Source: Sphingobacterium sp.
Lineage (GTDB): Bacteria > Bacteroidota > Bacteroidia > Sphingobacteriales > Sphingobacteriaceae
Assembly (NCBI GenBank): GCA_029239355.1
Contig: JAQZAZ010000007.1
Location: forward strand, 1-64,000
Reading direction: 5' to 3'
DNA: 64,000 nt
A model generated the notes under the pieces. That model worked only from the letters and a program-made list of their open reading frames with translations, did not search any database and had not been told where the DNA came from. This document shows, piece after piece, positions 52,823 to 61,839 of this stretch. The position numbers and the translations under genes were made by a program. Position 1 is the stretch's first letter. Each line of letters starts with the position of its first letter.

Positions 52823-55033
52823 TTAATCCATCCAAATTTCATCGCAGGCAATAGAAATCTTCCGCGTGGGATGATAGCGCCATTCCGGTAGGGAAGCAAA
52901 TGGTACGGCATAAACATGAACTATTTTAACATCATCTCTTATTGGGGCTTTAAATTTGACTTTCTGCACTGTATAATCCTCATCAATTTCTTCAATTTTG
53001 GAAAAAAGTAACTCTTTAAAATGTTCTCCATCTTTTGAAGCCATGATACGAATCTCTTTGGGAGTAAAAATCCAGTGCCGCGCATCCTGAAGGAAACTGA
53101 GTTCTAGGGTATCCACTTTTTTTGCCTTTTCGAAGTTAAAAGCAATATCCATAGGTTCGCCCGTCCATAATAGCCAATTATAGCTATAATCGAGATAGCC
53201 AGGTACACTATCAGTTAAAGTACCTGATCCATTAGCAGGGAACGAAGGATCAAAAGGGTATTTCATCGTCATTTTTGCCTCAGAGGCTTTATTCGCACGC
53301 AGTCCTGCACTAAATATACCTTCCCATTCTGCTGCATATTGATCTGGAGAGACACCGCCTTCGGCAAGCTCTATCACGCCTAGTTTCTTTGCATCTTCAA
53401 CAAACTGTCGTAGCTTGCCTTGTACACTTGACCTTACGATCCACTTCCCATTCGCCTCCGTAAATATCCCATGTTGGCGCGACCCGTAAAACCGCGCCTG
53501 CTGTAAATAGGTATAATCCAGCCCTAGTCCCAATCTTCTGACACGTTGTTCCAATAGCGGATTACCTTCATTTAATATTTCAGCTTTCTCCAGTAAGTTG
53601 CTGTATTGATCCATTTTCTCAGGGCTCAAATAATCTTTCCTGTTATCAATCGGATTCCCATAGATTGATAAGGCGGAAGAGACTGCGGGTAAGGCATTTC
53701 GCCGGGCATTAAGGTAGGCTTTAATGACCGGACCAGCCTTGCCGTAATACCCATTGACAAATTCATCCGTAAGCTGATCTTCAGAGATCGTATTGTTCCA
53801 TACCAGATGAGCTAAAATATATGCATTTAGTTCTGCCATATCACTATAACTAGCTCCTCCTCCTTGCAAAAATACCCCCTCTACCTCCTGGCGTTTTAAA
53901 TAGTCCAGATTTTTCTGCAAAGTTCCTTGAATAGGAAAAGGAGCAAGGTAATTTGTAAACTGCGTTAAATAGTCCCATACAAAGACATGTGCTGCTTTGG
54001 ATTTCCAGTCACGCAACTGTCTGCGGAATGTAGCTGCGGATGGTTCATTGCTAATCTCTCCTTTACGAAACGCATCAATATTACTCAATATGACCGAAAC
54101 ATTGTCAGCCACACGAAGATGGGTGGGGGCATTGGCTGTCTGCAAATAAGCGAGTGTCGTAAATTCCTTATCCGGAAATTTAGCAGCGACCCTATTTACA
54201 AAGTGGATCAATGACCCTTGGGCTCCGCCCTCGCGTTTATCAATAGCCTGGCAGTATTCACAGGTACAACTGCCGATATCGTCATTTTGCGCTATCGACC
54301 AGTATTTGGCTTGCGGATTTTCAAGCATTTTTTGCCTGAAATATGCAACGGTATGTTCAAAAACAGCTTCATTGGAAAGACAGAGCTGGGTAGCTTGTCG
54401 TTTCCCATTATAGAGGGAGTAATATTCGGGGTGTTCTTTAAAATAAACGGATGGTGGTAATATCTTATTAAAGTTATGTCCCCAATCGCCCCATTTTTCT
54501 TCTAAATTATCAAGACCATACCAGTCCAGGTATTCCTGATCCAGCTCGATTGGGAAATATACTTCTCGAAACTTGAAATTGGGTTTTGCAAAAACATAAA
54601 AATCGGCATCCACTACCAACGAAGATAACTTAGGAATGAAGGTATTCTCCCTCCCGGTATACCATTTCCGTGCGCCGATAACATCTCTCACGTAGCGATA
54701 AGCGCCATAAAGAACGCCGCGGCCACTACCTTTGATATACATATTATCCCCATTAAACTGTATCGAATAACTGTCTTCTGGATATGTTTTGTCTATTGAT
54801 ACCTGCTCCAATATGATCGCTGGCCGATCTTGGTCCTTAGCCTGCAAGTCAAATGCCGTACCTGTACTTAATTTTGTAAATTCGTTGATTACCGCGGCTG
54901 CTTTTAGCAGAGTTGAATTGTTTTGGTCAGTACGGATCACATAATTGGCAACACCTTCATTCACCAATGTAATCCGCTCTTTACCCTGAGCTATTGTTGC
55001 AACAAAAAGCAGACATAACATATACTTCCACAT
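52823..55033 (-). CDS. Secreted DUF4838 protein, putative glycan-active enzyme
   Basis: 736 residues with signal peptide (1-17, ending IAQGK). Residues about 20-145 look like a GH67/GH20-type N-terminal domain; the body (about 150-560) is DUF4838 (FKFREVYFPI, WGHNFNKILPP, SIAQNDDIGSCTCEYC, AYLQTANAP, FVWDYLTQFTNY); residues about 590-736 form a galactose-binding F5/8-type C-terminal domain (IMASKDGEHFKELLFS). DUF4838 resembles TIM-barrel glycosidases, but no reaction is known. Last gene of a five-gene operon, 1 base after the YaiO-type gene: likely processes the exported polysaccharide. Confidence 0.85.
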   Translation of the reverse strand: MWKYMLCLLFVATIAQGKERITLVNEGVANYVIRTDQNNSTLLKAAAVINEFTKLSTGTAFDLQAKDQDRPAIILEQVSIDKTYPEDSYSIQFNGDNMYIKGSGRGVLYGAYRYVRDVIGARKWYTGRENTFIPKLSSLVVDADFYVFAKPNFKFREVYFPIELDQEYLDWYGLDNLEEKWGDWGHNFNKILPPSVYFKEHPEYYSLYNGKRQATQLCLSNEAVFEHTVAYFRQKMLENPQAKYWSIAQNDDIGSCTCEYCQAIDKREGGAQGSLIHFVNRVAAKFPDKEFTTLAYLQTANAPTHLRVADNVSVILSNIDAFRKGEISNEPSAATFRRQLRDWKSKAAHVFVWDYLTQFTNYLAPFPIQGTLQKNLDYLKRQEVEGVFLQGGGASYSDMAELNAYILAHLVWNNTISEDQLTDEFVNGYYGKAGPVIKAYLNARRNALPAVSSALSIYGNPIDNRKDYLSPEKMDQYSNLLEKAEILNEGNPLLEQRVRRLGLGLDYTYLQQARFYGSRQHGIFTEANGKWIVRSSVQGKLRQFVEDAKKLGVIELAEGGVSPDQYAAEWEGIFSAGLRANKASEAKMTMKYPFDPSFPANGSGTLTDSVPGYLDYSYNWLLWTGEPMDIAFNFEKAKKVDTLELSFLQDARHWIFTPKEIRIMASKDGEHFKELLFSKIEEIDEDYTVQKVKFKAPIRDDVKIVHVYAVPFASLPEWRYHPTRKISIACDEIWMD

Positions 55034-55034
55034 A

Positions 55035-56567
55035 TTAAAAATATTTCCTTAATGAGAGATTCAGATCATACTGATTCATAAATCTATTTTCAGCAACTTT
55101 GTAATAACTCCATCCGCCCATAAGCGTAAATCCCCAGCTTTCGATACGATGTTGCCATCCTGCATTGACGGATCGCGACAAAAAACCAAATCTGTTGTTT
55201 AAAAACTGATACCGAGAAGGATCGTCCGGAGAGGTTCCGATATTGCCAATGATAGTGACATAGGAATTAGGCTTTTCGCTATTGTAATAGTGCCTTACTG
55301 CCAGCGAGTAAGCCTGATTCCAACGCTGTTCGTCATGCAATAAAAATCCCCTAAGATAGATAAAGGTCGGCCCAAAATATCGTCCTGCTGACGCAACCAT
55401 TCCATAATTGTTCGTATGGTCAGCCGATCGCACATAACGTCCCCCTACATCAAAAAGCCAAAGGCCGGCCTCCCGATAAAGACTATATGCTGCCCGCCAG
55501 GTAGGAAATACGGTTCCATCGGCCCAGGCAAGATGATGATAAGCATATAATTTTGAACTATAATTCAACCAAGCATCCAATCCCACCTGATAACCCTTTT
55601 CTCCCCTTCTATTTCCGTAGTTGAACTGACCAATAAACATATTTTTTTCGCCCACTTTCTTCCCATATTCCACTCCAGAAATAAAGAAGTGCCCGTTGGG
55701 TCTATCTTGTGCACTTTGTGTATGATTTAATCCGACATAGAAATTATAGGGTAAATTTTCGCGATATACTTTGGCCAATTGACGATAACGCTCCACTTGT
55801 GGTGATTGCTGCTGCAGTTGTTCCATATAGGTCAAAGCAGTCTGATAATCTTTATTTGCAGCAGCGATATTCGCCAGCTGCTCGCGGATAAATAGGGTAC
55901 TATCCCCTTTATCCCAAAGCATTTTATACCCACTTTTTGCTTTATTATATTCCTTGACAGACATATAAGCATTGGAACGGAGGTATAAATAACGATGATC
56001 GTTAGCATCTGCTTGCTGCATACTGTCCGAAAGAGTAATTGCTTTTTGCTGCTCTCCCCGTTCAATAAATTTTAGGCCTTCTTTGTACCAATTGTCGATG
56101 TTACGGTTGACAGAATTTTTCGCACTTCTGGCTTCAAATTCTTGGTATGCTGTTGTCAGCGCTACATCGTCAGGAAATCGCTTATGTGCCAGCATCCAAA
56201 TTCGACCCGCTTTGTCTATTTCGCCTTTTGCCTCATATAATGATGCCAGAGGTGAGTAGCTGTCTTTATATTTCGGATCACTTGACATAACAGCTTCGAA
56301 ATACGGAATAGCCCAATCCGCCCGTCCCATCTTTTGGTAGCTCAATCCCAAAATATAATTAAAATCACTGTACTGTGGATATTTAGCCAATACCGTCCTA
56401 CTCAGCATAACCGACTGGTCCAACTTCCCTTCGCGCAGATAGCCGATTGCCTGCGGCACCAAACTATCCACATCATATTTTTTGTTTTGCCAGACCACCT
56501 GCGCTGAAATGGTTTCAGCGAACAAGAACTGACAGAAAACGACTATTAAAATCAACAATTTGTTCAT
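55035..56567 (-). CDS. TPR protein with YaiO-type outer-membrane beta-barrel
   Basis: 510 residues: signal peptide (1-22, ending ISAQ), TPR-like helical repeats (about 25-275, VMLSRTVLAKYPQYSDFNYILGLSYQKMGRADWAIPYFEAV) and a C-terminal barrel (about 290-510) in the pattern of YaiO family outer-membrane proteins, ending in aromatic LSLRKYF. Periplasmic TPR plus outer-membrane barrel is the same build as polysaccharide export porins such as PgaA and AlgK/AlgE (by analogy). Between the glycosyltransferase (4 bases) and the DUF4838 gene (1 base). Confidence 0.85.
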   Translation of the reverse strand: MNKLLILIVVFCQFLFAETISAQVVWQNKKYDVDSLVPQAIGYLREGKLDQSVMLSRTVLAKYPQYSDFNYILGLSYQKMGRADWAIPYFEAVMSSDPKYKDSYSPLASLYEAKGEIDKAGRIWMLAHKRFPDDVALTTAYQEFEARSAKNSVNRNIDNWYKEGLKFIERGEQQKAITLSDSMQQADANDHRYLYLRSNAYMSVKEYNKAKSGYKMLWDKGDSTLFIREQLANIAAANKDYQTALTYMEQLQQQSPQVERYRQLAKVYRENLPYNFYVGLNHTQSAQDRPNGHFFISGVEYGKKVGEKNMFIGQFNYGNRRGEKGYQVGLDAWLNYSSKLYAYHHLAWADGTVFPTWRAAYSLYREAGLWLFDVGGRYVRSADHTNNYGMVASAGRYFGPTFIYLRGFLLHDEQRWNQAYSLAVRHYYNSEKPNSYVTIIGNIGTSPDDPSRYQFLNNRFGFLSRSVNAGWQHRIESWGFTLMGGWSYYKVAENRFMNQYDLNLSLRKYF

Positions 56568-56571
56568 TGCT

Positions 56572-58008
56572 CTATTTTTTTGCCCCGTCCGTTGGTAAGG
56601 GCGTTAAGGTACCTTTGCGTTTCATTTCTCCCCAGGCATGTTTTTTACCAAAAAGCTCCTGTATATATCCTTTGATAGAACTGTACACGATGATCGGATG
56701 ATATATAAAAGGTTCTAAAAATGCGGTGAGGCACAAGCGAACAATATCCTGCCTGCGTTTATAATACTTATACACATAATTGTCCAATAAAATCGAAAAG
56801 CTTGTTAAAAAAACCGAAAACATATATACAAAAACCAGTAGCAGAATAGCCATCTGCCAGTTGATTCCATTTGTCAGGATCAAATAGATATAAAAAAATA
56901 TGCCCAGAATTTCCATAATTGGAGCAAAGAACTCAAAAATTGCATTATAGGGAAATACGATCAGTCCAAACTTTCGATAGCTGGGATTGAAGAAGACCTT
57001 GCGATGCGTTCGCATGATCTGCATGAGACCCCTTGCCCATCGGATACGCTGACGTGTTAACATTTTCAAGCTATCTGGCCCCTCTGTCCAACATAATGTC
57101 TGCGGGATATATTTAACCTCATATTTTTCATTATTGTCGCACATCTTCATACACATCCTGGTGACCATTTCCATATCCTCCCCCAACGACTTTGGATCGT
57201 ATCCGCCAGCCGCAATAAGAATTTCCTTATCAAATAAACCAAGTCCACCAGATACATTGGGAATACAATTCAGGTAATTCCATCCCATTTTACCAAGAAG
57301 GTATGATCGGATGTATTCCATTTCCTGAAATCGGGCGAGGATCGGTTTAGGCAAAGCCGCTTCAACCAGCATCCCTGAATCCACATAACTCGAGTTGGAC
57401 ATACGTAAAGTCGCTCCTACGGCGATGACACGTTCCTTGGCATCCAATACGGCCTCCATCAAATACACCAATGTATCATTGGCAAGCACACAATCAACAT
57501 CTGTATTCAATATATAAGGAAAGGCTGCGACATTTATTCCGGCATTGACTGCATCAGCCTTACTTCCGCCGTTTATCTTGTCAACGACAGTCAGGCGTTT
57601 ATGGGAAATATCACGCGATTTATAAATTGCTTTAATTTCCTTGCAGGGAACCAAATAATCGACCATAAAATCGACCGCCACAAGATCGAATTCCTTGATC
57701 AGTTTTGCTAAGGTATCATCCTTACTTCCATCATTTACGATCACGACCTCATATCTTGGATAAAAAAGGGTCATCAACGAACGAACATTATTTACAATAG
57801 TCACCGACTCATTGTAAGCAGGTGCGACAATACTGACTCCCGGCGCAATTTCCGATTCCATGAGCGTTTGAGTCCGTCTGGAATTGCGTTTTCGAAGGTT
57901 CTTGCGAATCGAAAGCGATGATAGCCGAAACAGCATAACATACACCACTAACAATAAAAGACAATATAATCCAAAAACAAATTCTACTGAAGAAATAAAA
58001 TGTGTCAT
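56572..58008 (-). CDS. Processive family 2 glycosyltransferase (PgaC/cellulose synthase-like)
   Basis: 478 residues. N-terminal membrane helix (about 10-30), catalytic domain about 55-330 and about three C-terminal membrane helices (345-455). Catalytic marks: VNDGS (Asp93), TDVD (Asp170/Asp172, the DxD site), GED (Glu277/Asp278, base) and QRIRW at 320-324, the processivity motif of hyaluronan/chitin/PNAG/cellulose synthases. It polymerises a sugar and extrudes it through the inner membrane. Central gene of the operon; sugar unknown. No PilZ domain is visible. Confidence 0.93.
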   Translation of the reverse strand: MTHFISSVEFVFGLYCLLLLVVYVMLFRLSSLSIRKNLRKRNSRRTQTLMESEIAPGVSIVAPAYNESVTIVNNVRSLMTLFYPRYEVVIVNDGSKDDTLAKLIKEFDLVAVDFMVDYLVPCKEIKAIYKSRDISHKRLTVVDKINGGSKADAVNAGINVAAFPYILNTDVDCVLANDTLVYLMEAVLDAKERVIAVGATLRMSNSSYVDSGMLVEAALPKPILARFQEMEYIRSYLLGKMGWNYLNCIPNVSGGLGLFDKEILIAAGGYDPKSLGEDMEMVTRMCMKMCDNNEKYEVKYIPQTLCWTEGPDSLKMLTRQRIRWARGLMQIMRTHRKVFFNPSYRKFGLIVFPYNAIFEFFAPIMEILGIFFYIYLILTNGINWQMAILLLVFVYMFSVFLTSFSILLDNYVYKYYKRRQDIVRLCLTAFLEPFIYHPIIVYSSIKGYIQELFGKKHAWGEMKRKGTLTPLPTDGAKK

Positions 58009-58030
58009 ATAAAAACCTTTCCCCTAATAT

Positions 58031-59167
58031 TTAAATGTAATGGACCATTGGATGATTAACAGAGCGTATGAGTTTACTTTCTTCGCTATCCAGTTCTCCA
58101 TCTATTTTTCGCAAAAGCGGTGTACTATAAGGTTTTTGAGCAACCAATGAGCGATAAGCGTGCTTTCGAAGGCTTAATGGCAAATTGCTGTCTATAAACA
58201 ATCGGTACAGGAAATCAATCGATTTTCCTTGTCCTATGCGGCCGAGCGCCTTCAGTATTTCCAATTTAGCTGGCAGGCCGCTTTCCCCCGTATATAGCTC
58301 CTGCAATCGCTCTTCGCTATCCTTTGCCAATAGTTTGCCTAATGAGTTAACAGCTTTTAAAGCAGTTTTTGATTCCTTATTGGCGTTAATTAATTCCCAA
58401 AGCCCCGCTTCGTTTAGTTCTTGGTAATAGACCATCAGATCCATGATCAAGCTATTAACTTCAAAGGATTTCGACACATCCAACCATTGCGAAAATATAT
58501 AGTCACCAAAATAGTCTCCCTGGACAATTGTCTGAAAGATATCAAGCGCATGAAGTTGACTGATCCCATACAGTCCATTAAATATCCTGTCAAAAGCTTG
58601 CTCTCCGTTCACCTGCAATAGGTATTTAGATGCTGCAACACGGATTTCAACCTGAGGACTTTTCAGCAGCTGATCGAGGATCTTTTCCTGAATGGACACC
58701 TTCATCAAGGCCAGATTGGCCAGGGACCTCACCGTTGTCACCATGTTCGTAGCTGAATGTCTAATTTCATATTGTGCTTCTTTATCAAAGCCCAGTTCAT
58801 TGAAAAGGTTTCGCATACTCCGGCCTTTCTCCCCTCCAATTGTGAAGATAAAATCGTGTAAAATATGGCGTACAACCTTACTCACAAGCTTATTATGCAA
58901 ATCCAGTCCCAATTTATCAACCGGAAAATGGTTGGTCCGGTTTTCCACAAGAACTTGTTCGTAGATAAAATCCCTTAATGCCGGATAGATCCTAGAATAG
59001 GCTCTCCCATACCGATAATCACGGTAATAAAAGAAGGCGATTCCAATAAGACTTGCTGTCCAAAACAGCACGCTCAAGACCAGGGCAGCGATAACAAGTA
59101 TCGGCCAGCCATCACCTTCAAAAAAGGCGCGAATATCATGCATCATATATGTCAATGTCCTAAGCAT
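58031..59167 (-). CDS. Membrane-anchored HEAT-repeat protein
   Basis: 378 residues from the ATG at 59167 (MLRTLTYMM), which overlaps the regulator stop as ATGCTTAG; an ATG at 59146 is a second candidate, and the frame extends to 59188. One membrane segment (about 21-48, WPILVIAALVLSVLFW) is followed by about 320 helical residues in HEAT-type repeats (LKSPQVEIRVAASKYLLQVNG, LAKLEILKALGRIGQGKS). HEAT scaffolds bind partner proteins. Located between the response regulator and the glycosyltransferase, so possibly a scaffold or regulator of the synthase (inference). Confidence 0.8.
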   Translation of the reverse strand: MLRTLTYMMHDIRAFFEGDGWPILVIAALVLSVLFWTASLIGIAFFYYRDYRYGRAYSRIYPALRDFIYEQVLVENRTNHFPVDKLGLDLHNKLVSKVVRHILHDFIFTIGGEKGRSMRNLFNELGFDKEAQYEIRHSATNMVTTVRSLANLALMKVSIQEKILDQLLKSPQVEIRVAASKYLLQVNGEQAFDRIFNGLYGISQLHALDIFQTIVQGDYFGDYIFSQWLDVSKSFEVNSLIMDLMVYYQELNEAGLWELINANKESKTALKAVNSLGKLLAKDSEERLQELYTGESGLPAKLEILKALGRIGQGKSIDFLYRLFIDSNLPLSLRKHAYRSLVAQKPYSTPLLRKIDGELDSEESKLIRSVNHPMVHYI

Positions 59168-59540
59168 GCCCAATCCGCAAACGTACACGTGAAATTAACT
59201 CAGATGGAGATATTGGTTTTTTGATATAATCATTTGCCCCCACTTCAAAGCCCTCCACAATACTGTTGTCGTCGCGATATCCTGAAATAATAATAACTGG
59301 TACCTGATTATTAGTGTTGCTCTTTCTAATACGGTCTATAATTTCAAAACCATTAGCAAAAGGTAGTGCCAGATCAGTAATAACCAGATCAATTGATTCG
59401 TCCGAGACCAGAGAGAGCGCTTCCTTGCCAGATTTGGCAAGCAATAGGTCGTATCCCTCCCGTAAAAGAACAAATTGCATGGTGCTCAACAGAATCTCAT
59501 TATCTTCGACAACAAGGATTCTCTTTTTTTTGTCCCACAT
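59160..59540 (-). CDS. Stand-alone response regulator (receiver domain only)
   Basis: 126 residues from the ATG at 59540 (MWDKKKRILVVEDNE), chosen over a frame beginning 11 codons earlier. One receiver domain, all residues kept: VVEDNE, the phospho-acceptor Asp in ITDLALPFANG, Ser/Thr in IIISG and Lys in YIKKPIS. No output domain, so it acts by protein contact. First gene of the polysaccharide operon; overlaps the HEAT gene. No kinase is adjacent. Confidence 0.92.
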   Translation of the reverse strand: MWDKKKRILVVEDNEILLSTMQFVLLREGYDLLLAKSGKEALSLVSDESIDLVITDLALPFANGFEIIDRIRKSNTNNQVPVIIISGYRDDNSIVEGFEVGANDYIKKPISPSELISRVRLRIGHA

Positions 59541-59599
59541 AGTGTGATTGTTTAGTTTTTCATTGTGAAACAAAAGTTGATAAAAAAAAGGAAACTACC

Positions 59600-59617
59600 T
59601 GTAGTACAACCACTACA
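59600..59617. promoter_or_regulatory. Inverted repeat TGTAGT-N6-ACTACA in the polysaccharide operon leader
   Basis: A perfect 6-base inverted repeat with 6-base spacer 60 bases before the response-regulator start. It could be an operator or a leader hairpin. Confidence 0.35.
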
Positions 59618-59668
59618 AGCCTATCAATATCATTTAAACGCAGTTTTTTCTTATAACCATCAAATAAC

Positions 59669-59688
59669 ATGACAATAAAATGACAATA
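59669..59688. promoter_or_regulatory. Tandem ATGACAATA repeats upstream of polysaccharide operon
   Basis: Two copies of ATGACAATA spaced by AA (11-base period, about one helical turn), with a third, inverted TTGTCAT at 59700-59706. The array lies about 130 bases before the first gene. Possible activator site; protein unknown. Confidence 0.4.
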
Positions 59689-59860
59689 CAAACTTGATTT
59701 GTCATAATAAAATACTCGTCTTATTATATAAAAATTAAACTTTTAGGATCAACACATCAATGCTGCCGAGTAAAGCTAAGGATAGAGGTCTTTGATTTGG
59801 GACTCCAATCATACGTACCGCTATGATGGAAGTCTTTCTAAGGATTTTAATCATAAATTT

Positions 59861-59904
59861 CAATAGCAAATAAGGGTGCGCATATCGCACCTTTATTGCT
59901 ATTG
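59861..59904 (-). terminator. Terminator after the aldo/keto reductase gene
   Basis: Arms 59861-59880 and 59886-59904 pair around a 5-base loop (AAGGGTGCG/CGCACCTTT, extended by CAATAG/CTATTG), with one G-T pair and one bulged base, 7 bases after the stop. Confidence 0.75.
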
Positions 59905-59910
59905 AATATA

Positions 59911-61035
59911 TTAAGCCTTTGGTACCGGCGCATTTTCTTCTATTAGTTTTTCATGCTTCAACTCTTCCCAAAAGCTAGCTGCTATCTTAGTCTTGAAGGA
60001 TTGAGCATTTTGAATTGCCTGCTCGACAGTATGGGCTCCAGGTATAACGCCGGACACTTCGGCTGGTGCCGCAGCAAATTGCAGGGCTGCTGTACGTAGA
60101 TCTACTGCATGATTCGCCGCAACCCGTTGTAAAGCATTAAGTTTTTCTTTAACTCCGGCAGGGAATTTACCATCATACAGATAACGGTTTTTACCGGACA
60201 GAAATCCAGCGCATAAAGGAGCTCCCACAACAATCGACACGTCCCGTTCAGCCACCTTTGGGAATAACTTATTTAGATCATCGTCATGTTTGATCAATGA
60301 ATATTGACAGGCGGAGAGAAAGATATCGGGATCTGCTACCTCCAATGTCTGCAATATAGGCTCTACGGTATTGACTCCGAGGCCCCAGCCTTTGATTATG
60401 CCCTCCTCTCTCATTTTAGTTAGTTCGGGCATTGCTCCCTTAATCGCTTGTTCGAAATACTGCGCATAGTTGTCTTTCATATCGCCATTATCTGGTGAAA
60501 GATCATGAATAAATACAATGTCTATTGACGACAAGCCTAAGCGCTGTAGGCTATCTTCTACACTTCGTCTCACGCCTGCCGCACTATAATCATATTGATA
60601 ACCAAAATTTAGCTTCCCTTTCCAAAGTAATTGTTCCTTTGTAAAATTCTCTTCTGGCACTAAAATTCGTCCTACCTTGGTAGAAAGTGTAAAGCTGTCA
60701 CGGGGTTGGTCTTTTAAAAATAAGCCCATTCTACGTTCACTAATACCCAGACCATACCAAGGGGAGGTATCAAATAGACGTATCCCAGCATTCCATGCGG
60801 CCTCTACCGTCTGTAGACATTCAAGATCTGAGTTTTGCTGAAATCCGTTACCCAATGCTACCCCGCCAAGTCCAGCTTTATTGGTGGGACGAAATCGCTT
60901 CTTCTGTGTTAAATTTTGAGGTGTTGTCATCTTATTTTCTTTTGATGTTGTTAACAAAATATCAGGTGTAGCTGCACTCAGTGCAAAGCCCGCGCCTGCA
61001 AGGCTGGCCTGTACCAAAAATTTTCTTCTTTTCAT
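59911..61035 (-). CDS. Tat-exported aldo/keto reductase
   Basis: 374 residues. N-terminal twin-arginine leader (MKRRKFLVQASLAGAGFALS) points to export in folded form. The TIM-barrel domain (about 50-360) has GLGGVALGNGFQQ, the DTSPWYGLGISERRMG (catalytic Asp/Tyr), LSTKVGR (Lys) and FIHDLSPD (His) marks of the aldo/keto reductase superfamily and resembles D-threo-aldose/L-fucose dehydrogenases. An alternative start inside (TTPQNL) would make it cytoplasmic. 17 bases after surE. Confidence 0.88.
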   Translation of the reverse strand: MKRRKFLVQASLAGAGFALSAATPDILLTTSKENKMTTPQNLTQKKRFRPTNKAGLGGVALGNGFQQNSDLECLQTVEAAWNAGIRLFDTSPWYGLGISERRMGLFLKDQPRDSFTLSTKVGRILVPEENFTKEQLLWKGKLNFGYQYDYSAAGVRRSVEDSLQRLGLSSIDIVFIHDLSPDNGDMKDNYAQYFEQAIKGAMPELTKMREEGIIKGWGLGVNTVEPILQTLEVADPDIFLSACQYSLIKHDDDLNKLFPKVAERDVSIVVGAPLCAGFLSGKNRYLYDGKFPAGVKEKLNALQRVAANHAVDLRTAALQFAAAPAEVSGVIPGAHTVEQAIQNAQSFKTKIAASFWEELKHEKLIEENAPVPKA

Positions 61036-61052
61036 ATGCTTTATCCTCTATC

Positions 61053-61787
61053 TCATTTCCCTTGACTCGCCAGTCTGGCCGAAAGCTCATCATGCGCAGT
61101 CAGATCCAGCCGTAAGGGTGTAATTGATACCAGTTTATTTTCTACTGCCCAACGATCTGTCCCTTCCTCTGCCGGTTCAAGTGGTATTACTGTAATCCAA
61201 TAGTTCTTTCTTCCCATAGGGTCCTGACCGGGCACTACATTGCCATCGTAAAGCCGTACCGATTGCCGCGTCCAGGAGATTCCCTTGGGTTTTGGCGGAA
61301 AATTCACATTATAGAGGGCCGGTCCCTTATTGTTAAGCAAGATCTTGAGGACATCAGCTGTCCATTCAGATAGTGCTTCAAAATCTGGTTCCGACTTGCC
61401 AACAGGTGTGCTTAGAGCGATACCGGTAATACCAAGGAGCATAGCTTGTTTTGCCGCTGCAAGGGTCCCAGAGTGCCACATGGAATTCCCCAAATTCGGT
61501 CCCATGTTGATGCCAGAAAGGACCACCTGTGTATCGGGAAACATATGTAGGCCCAATGCCACGCAGTCCGCCGGTGTCCCATTAACCCTAAAAGCATCAA
61601 TTCCCTCAAAGGTAATAGGCGCGCTTCGGTAGCTTAGGGGCCGGGAATGGGTGATAGCATGTCCCATAGACGACTGTTCTACATCTGGCGCAACAATCCT
61701 AACGGTACCAAACTGCCTCGCGGTTTTCGCTAGTGCTGCTATGCCCGGCGAATAGATACCATCATCATTTGTAATAAGTATATTCAT
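61053..61787 (-). CDS. surE: 5'/3'-nucleotidase SurE
   Basis: 244 residues from the ATG at 61787, which places the metal motif NDDG at residues 7-10 as in all SurE; the frame from 61910 adds 41 unrelated residues. NILITNDDGIYSPG, VAPDVEQSSMGHAITHSRPL, VNGTPADCVALGLH and VLSGINMGPNLGNSMWHSGT are the family blocks. It dephosphorylates nucleoside monophosphates and short polyphosphate in the cytoplasm. Precedes the aldo/keto reductase by 17 bases; divergent from the lipid kinase, 52 bases away. Confidence 0.95.
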   Translation of the reverse strand: MNILITNDDGIYSPGIAALAKTARQFGTVRIVAPDVEQSSMGHAITHSRPLSYRSAPITFEGIDAFRVNGTPADCVALGLHMFPDTQVVLSGINMGPNLGNSMWHSGTLAAAKQAMLLGITGIALSTPVGKSEPDFEALSEWTADVLKILLNNKGPALYNVNFPPKPKGISWTRQSVRLYDGNVVPGQDPMGRKNYWITVIPLEPAEEGTDRWAVENKLVSITPLRLDLTAHDELSARLASQGK

Positions 61788-61839
61788 AGTTGTACCTTTT
61801 ATATGAAAACCAATCTCACGTACGCTTTGTTCAGGTGAT

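Larger units (their letters stand above)
59574..59910. other. Intergenic control region upstream of polysaccharide operon
   Basis: 337 AT-rich bases with the repeats listed separately and the aldo/keto reductase terminator. No gene is recognised. Confidence 0.45.
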
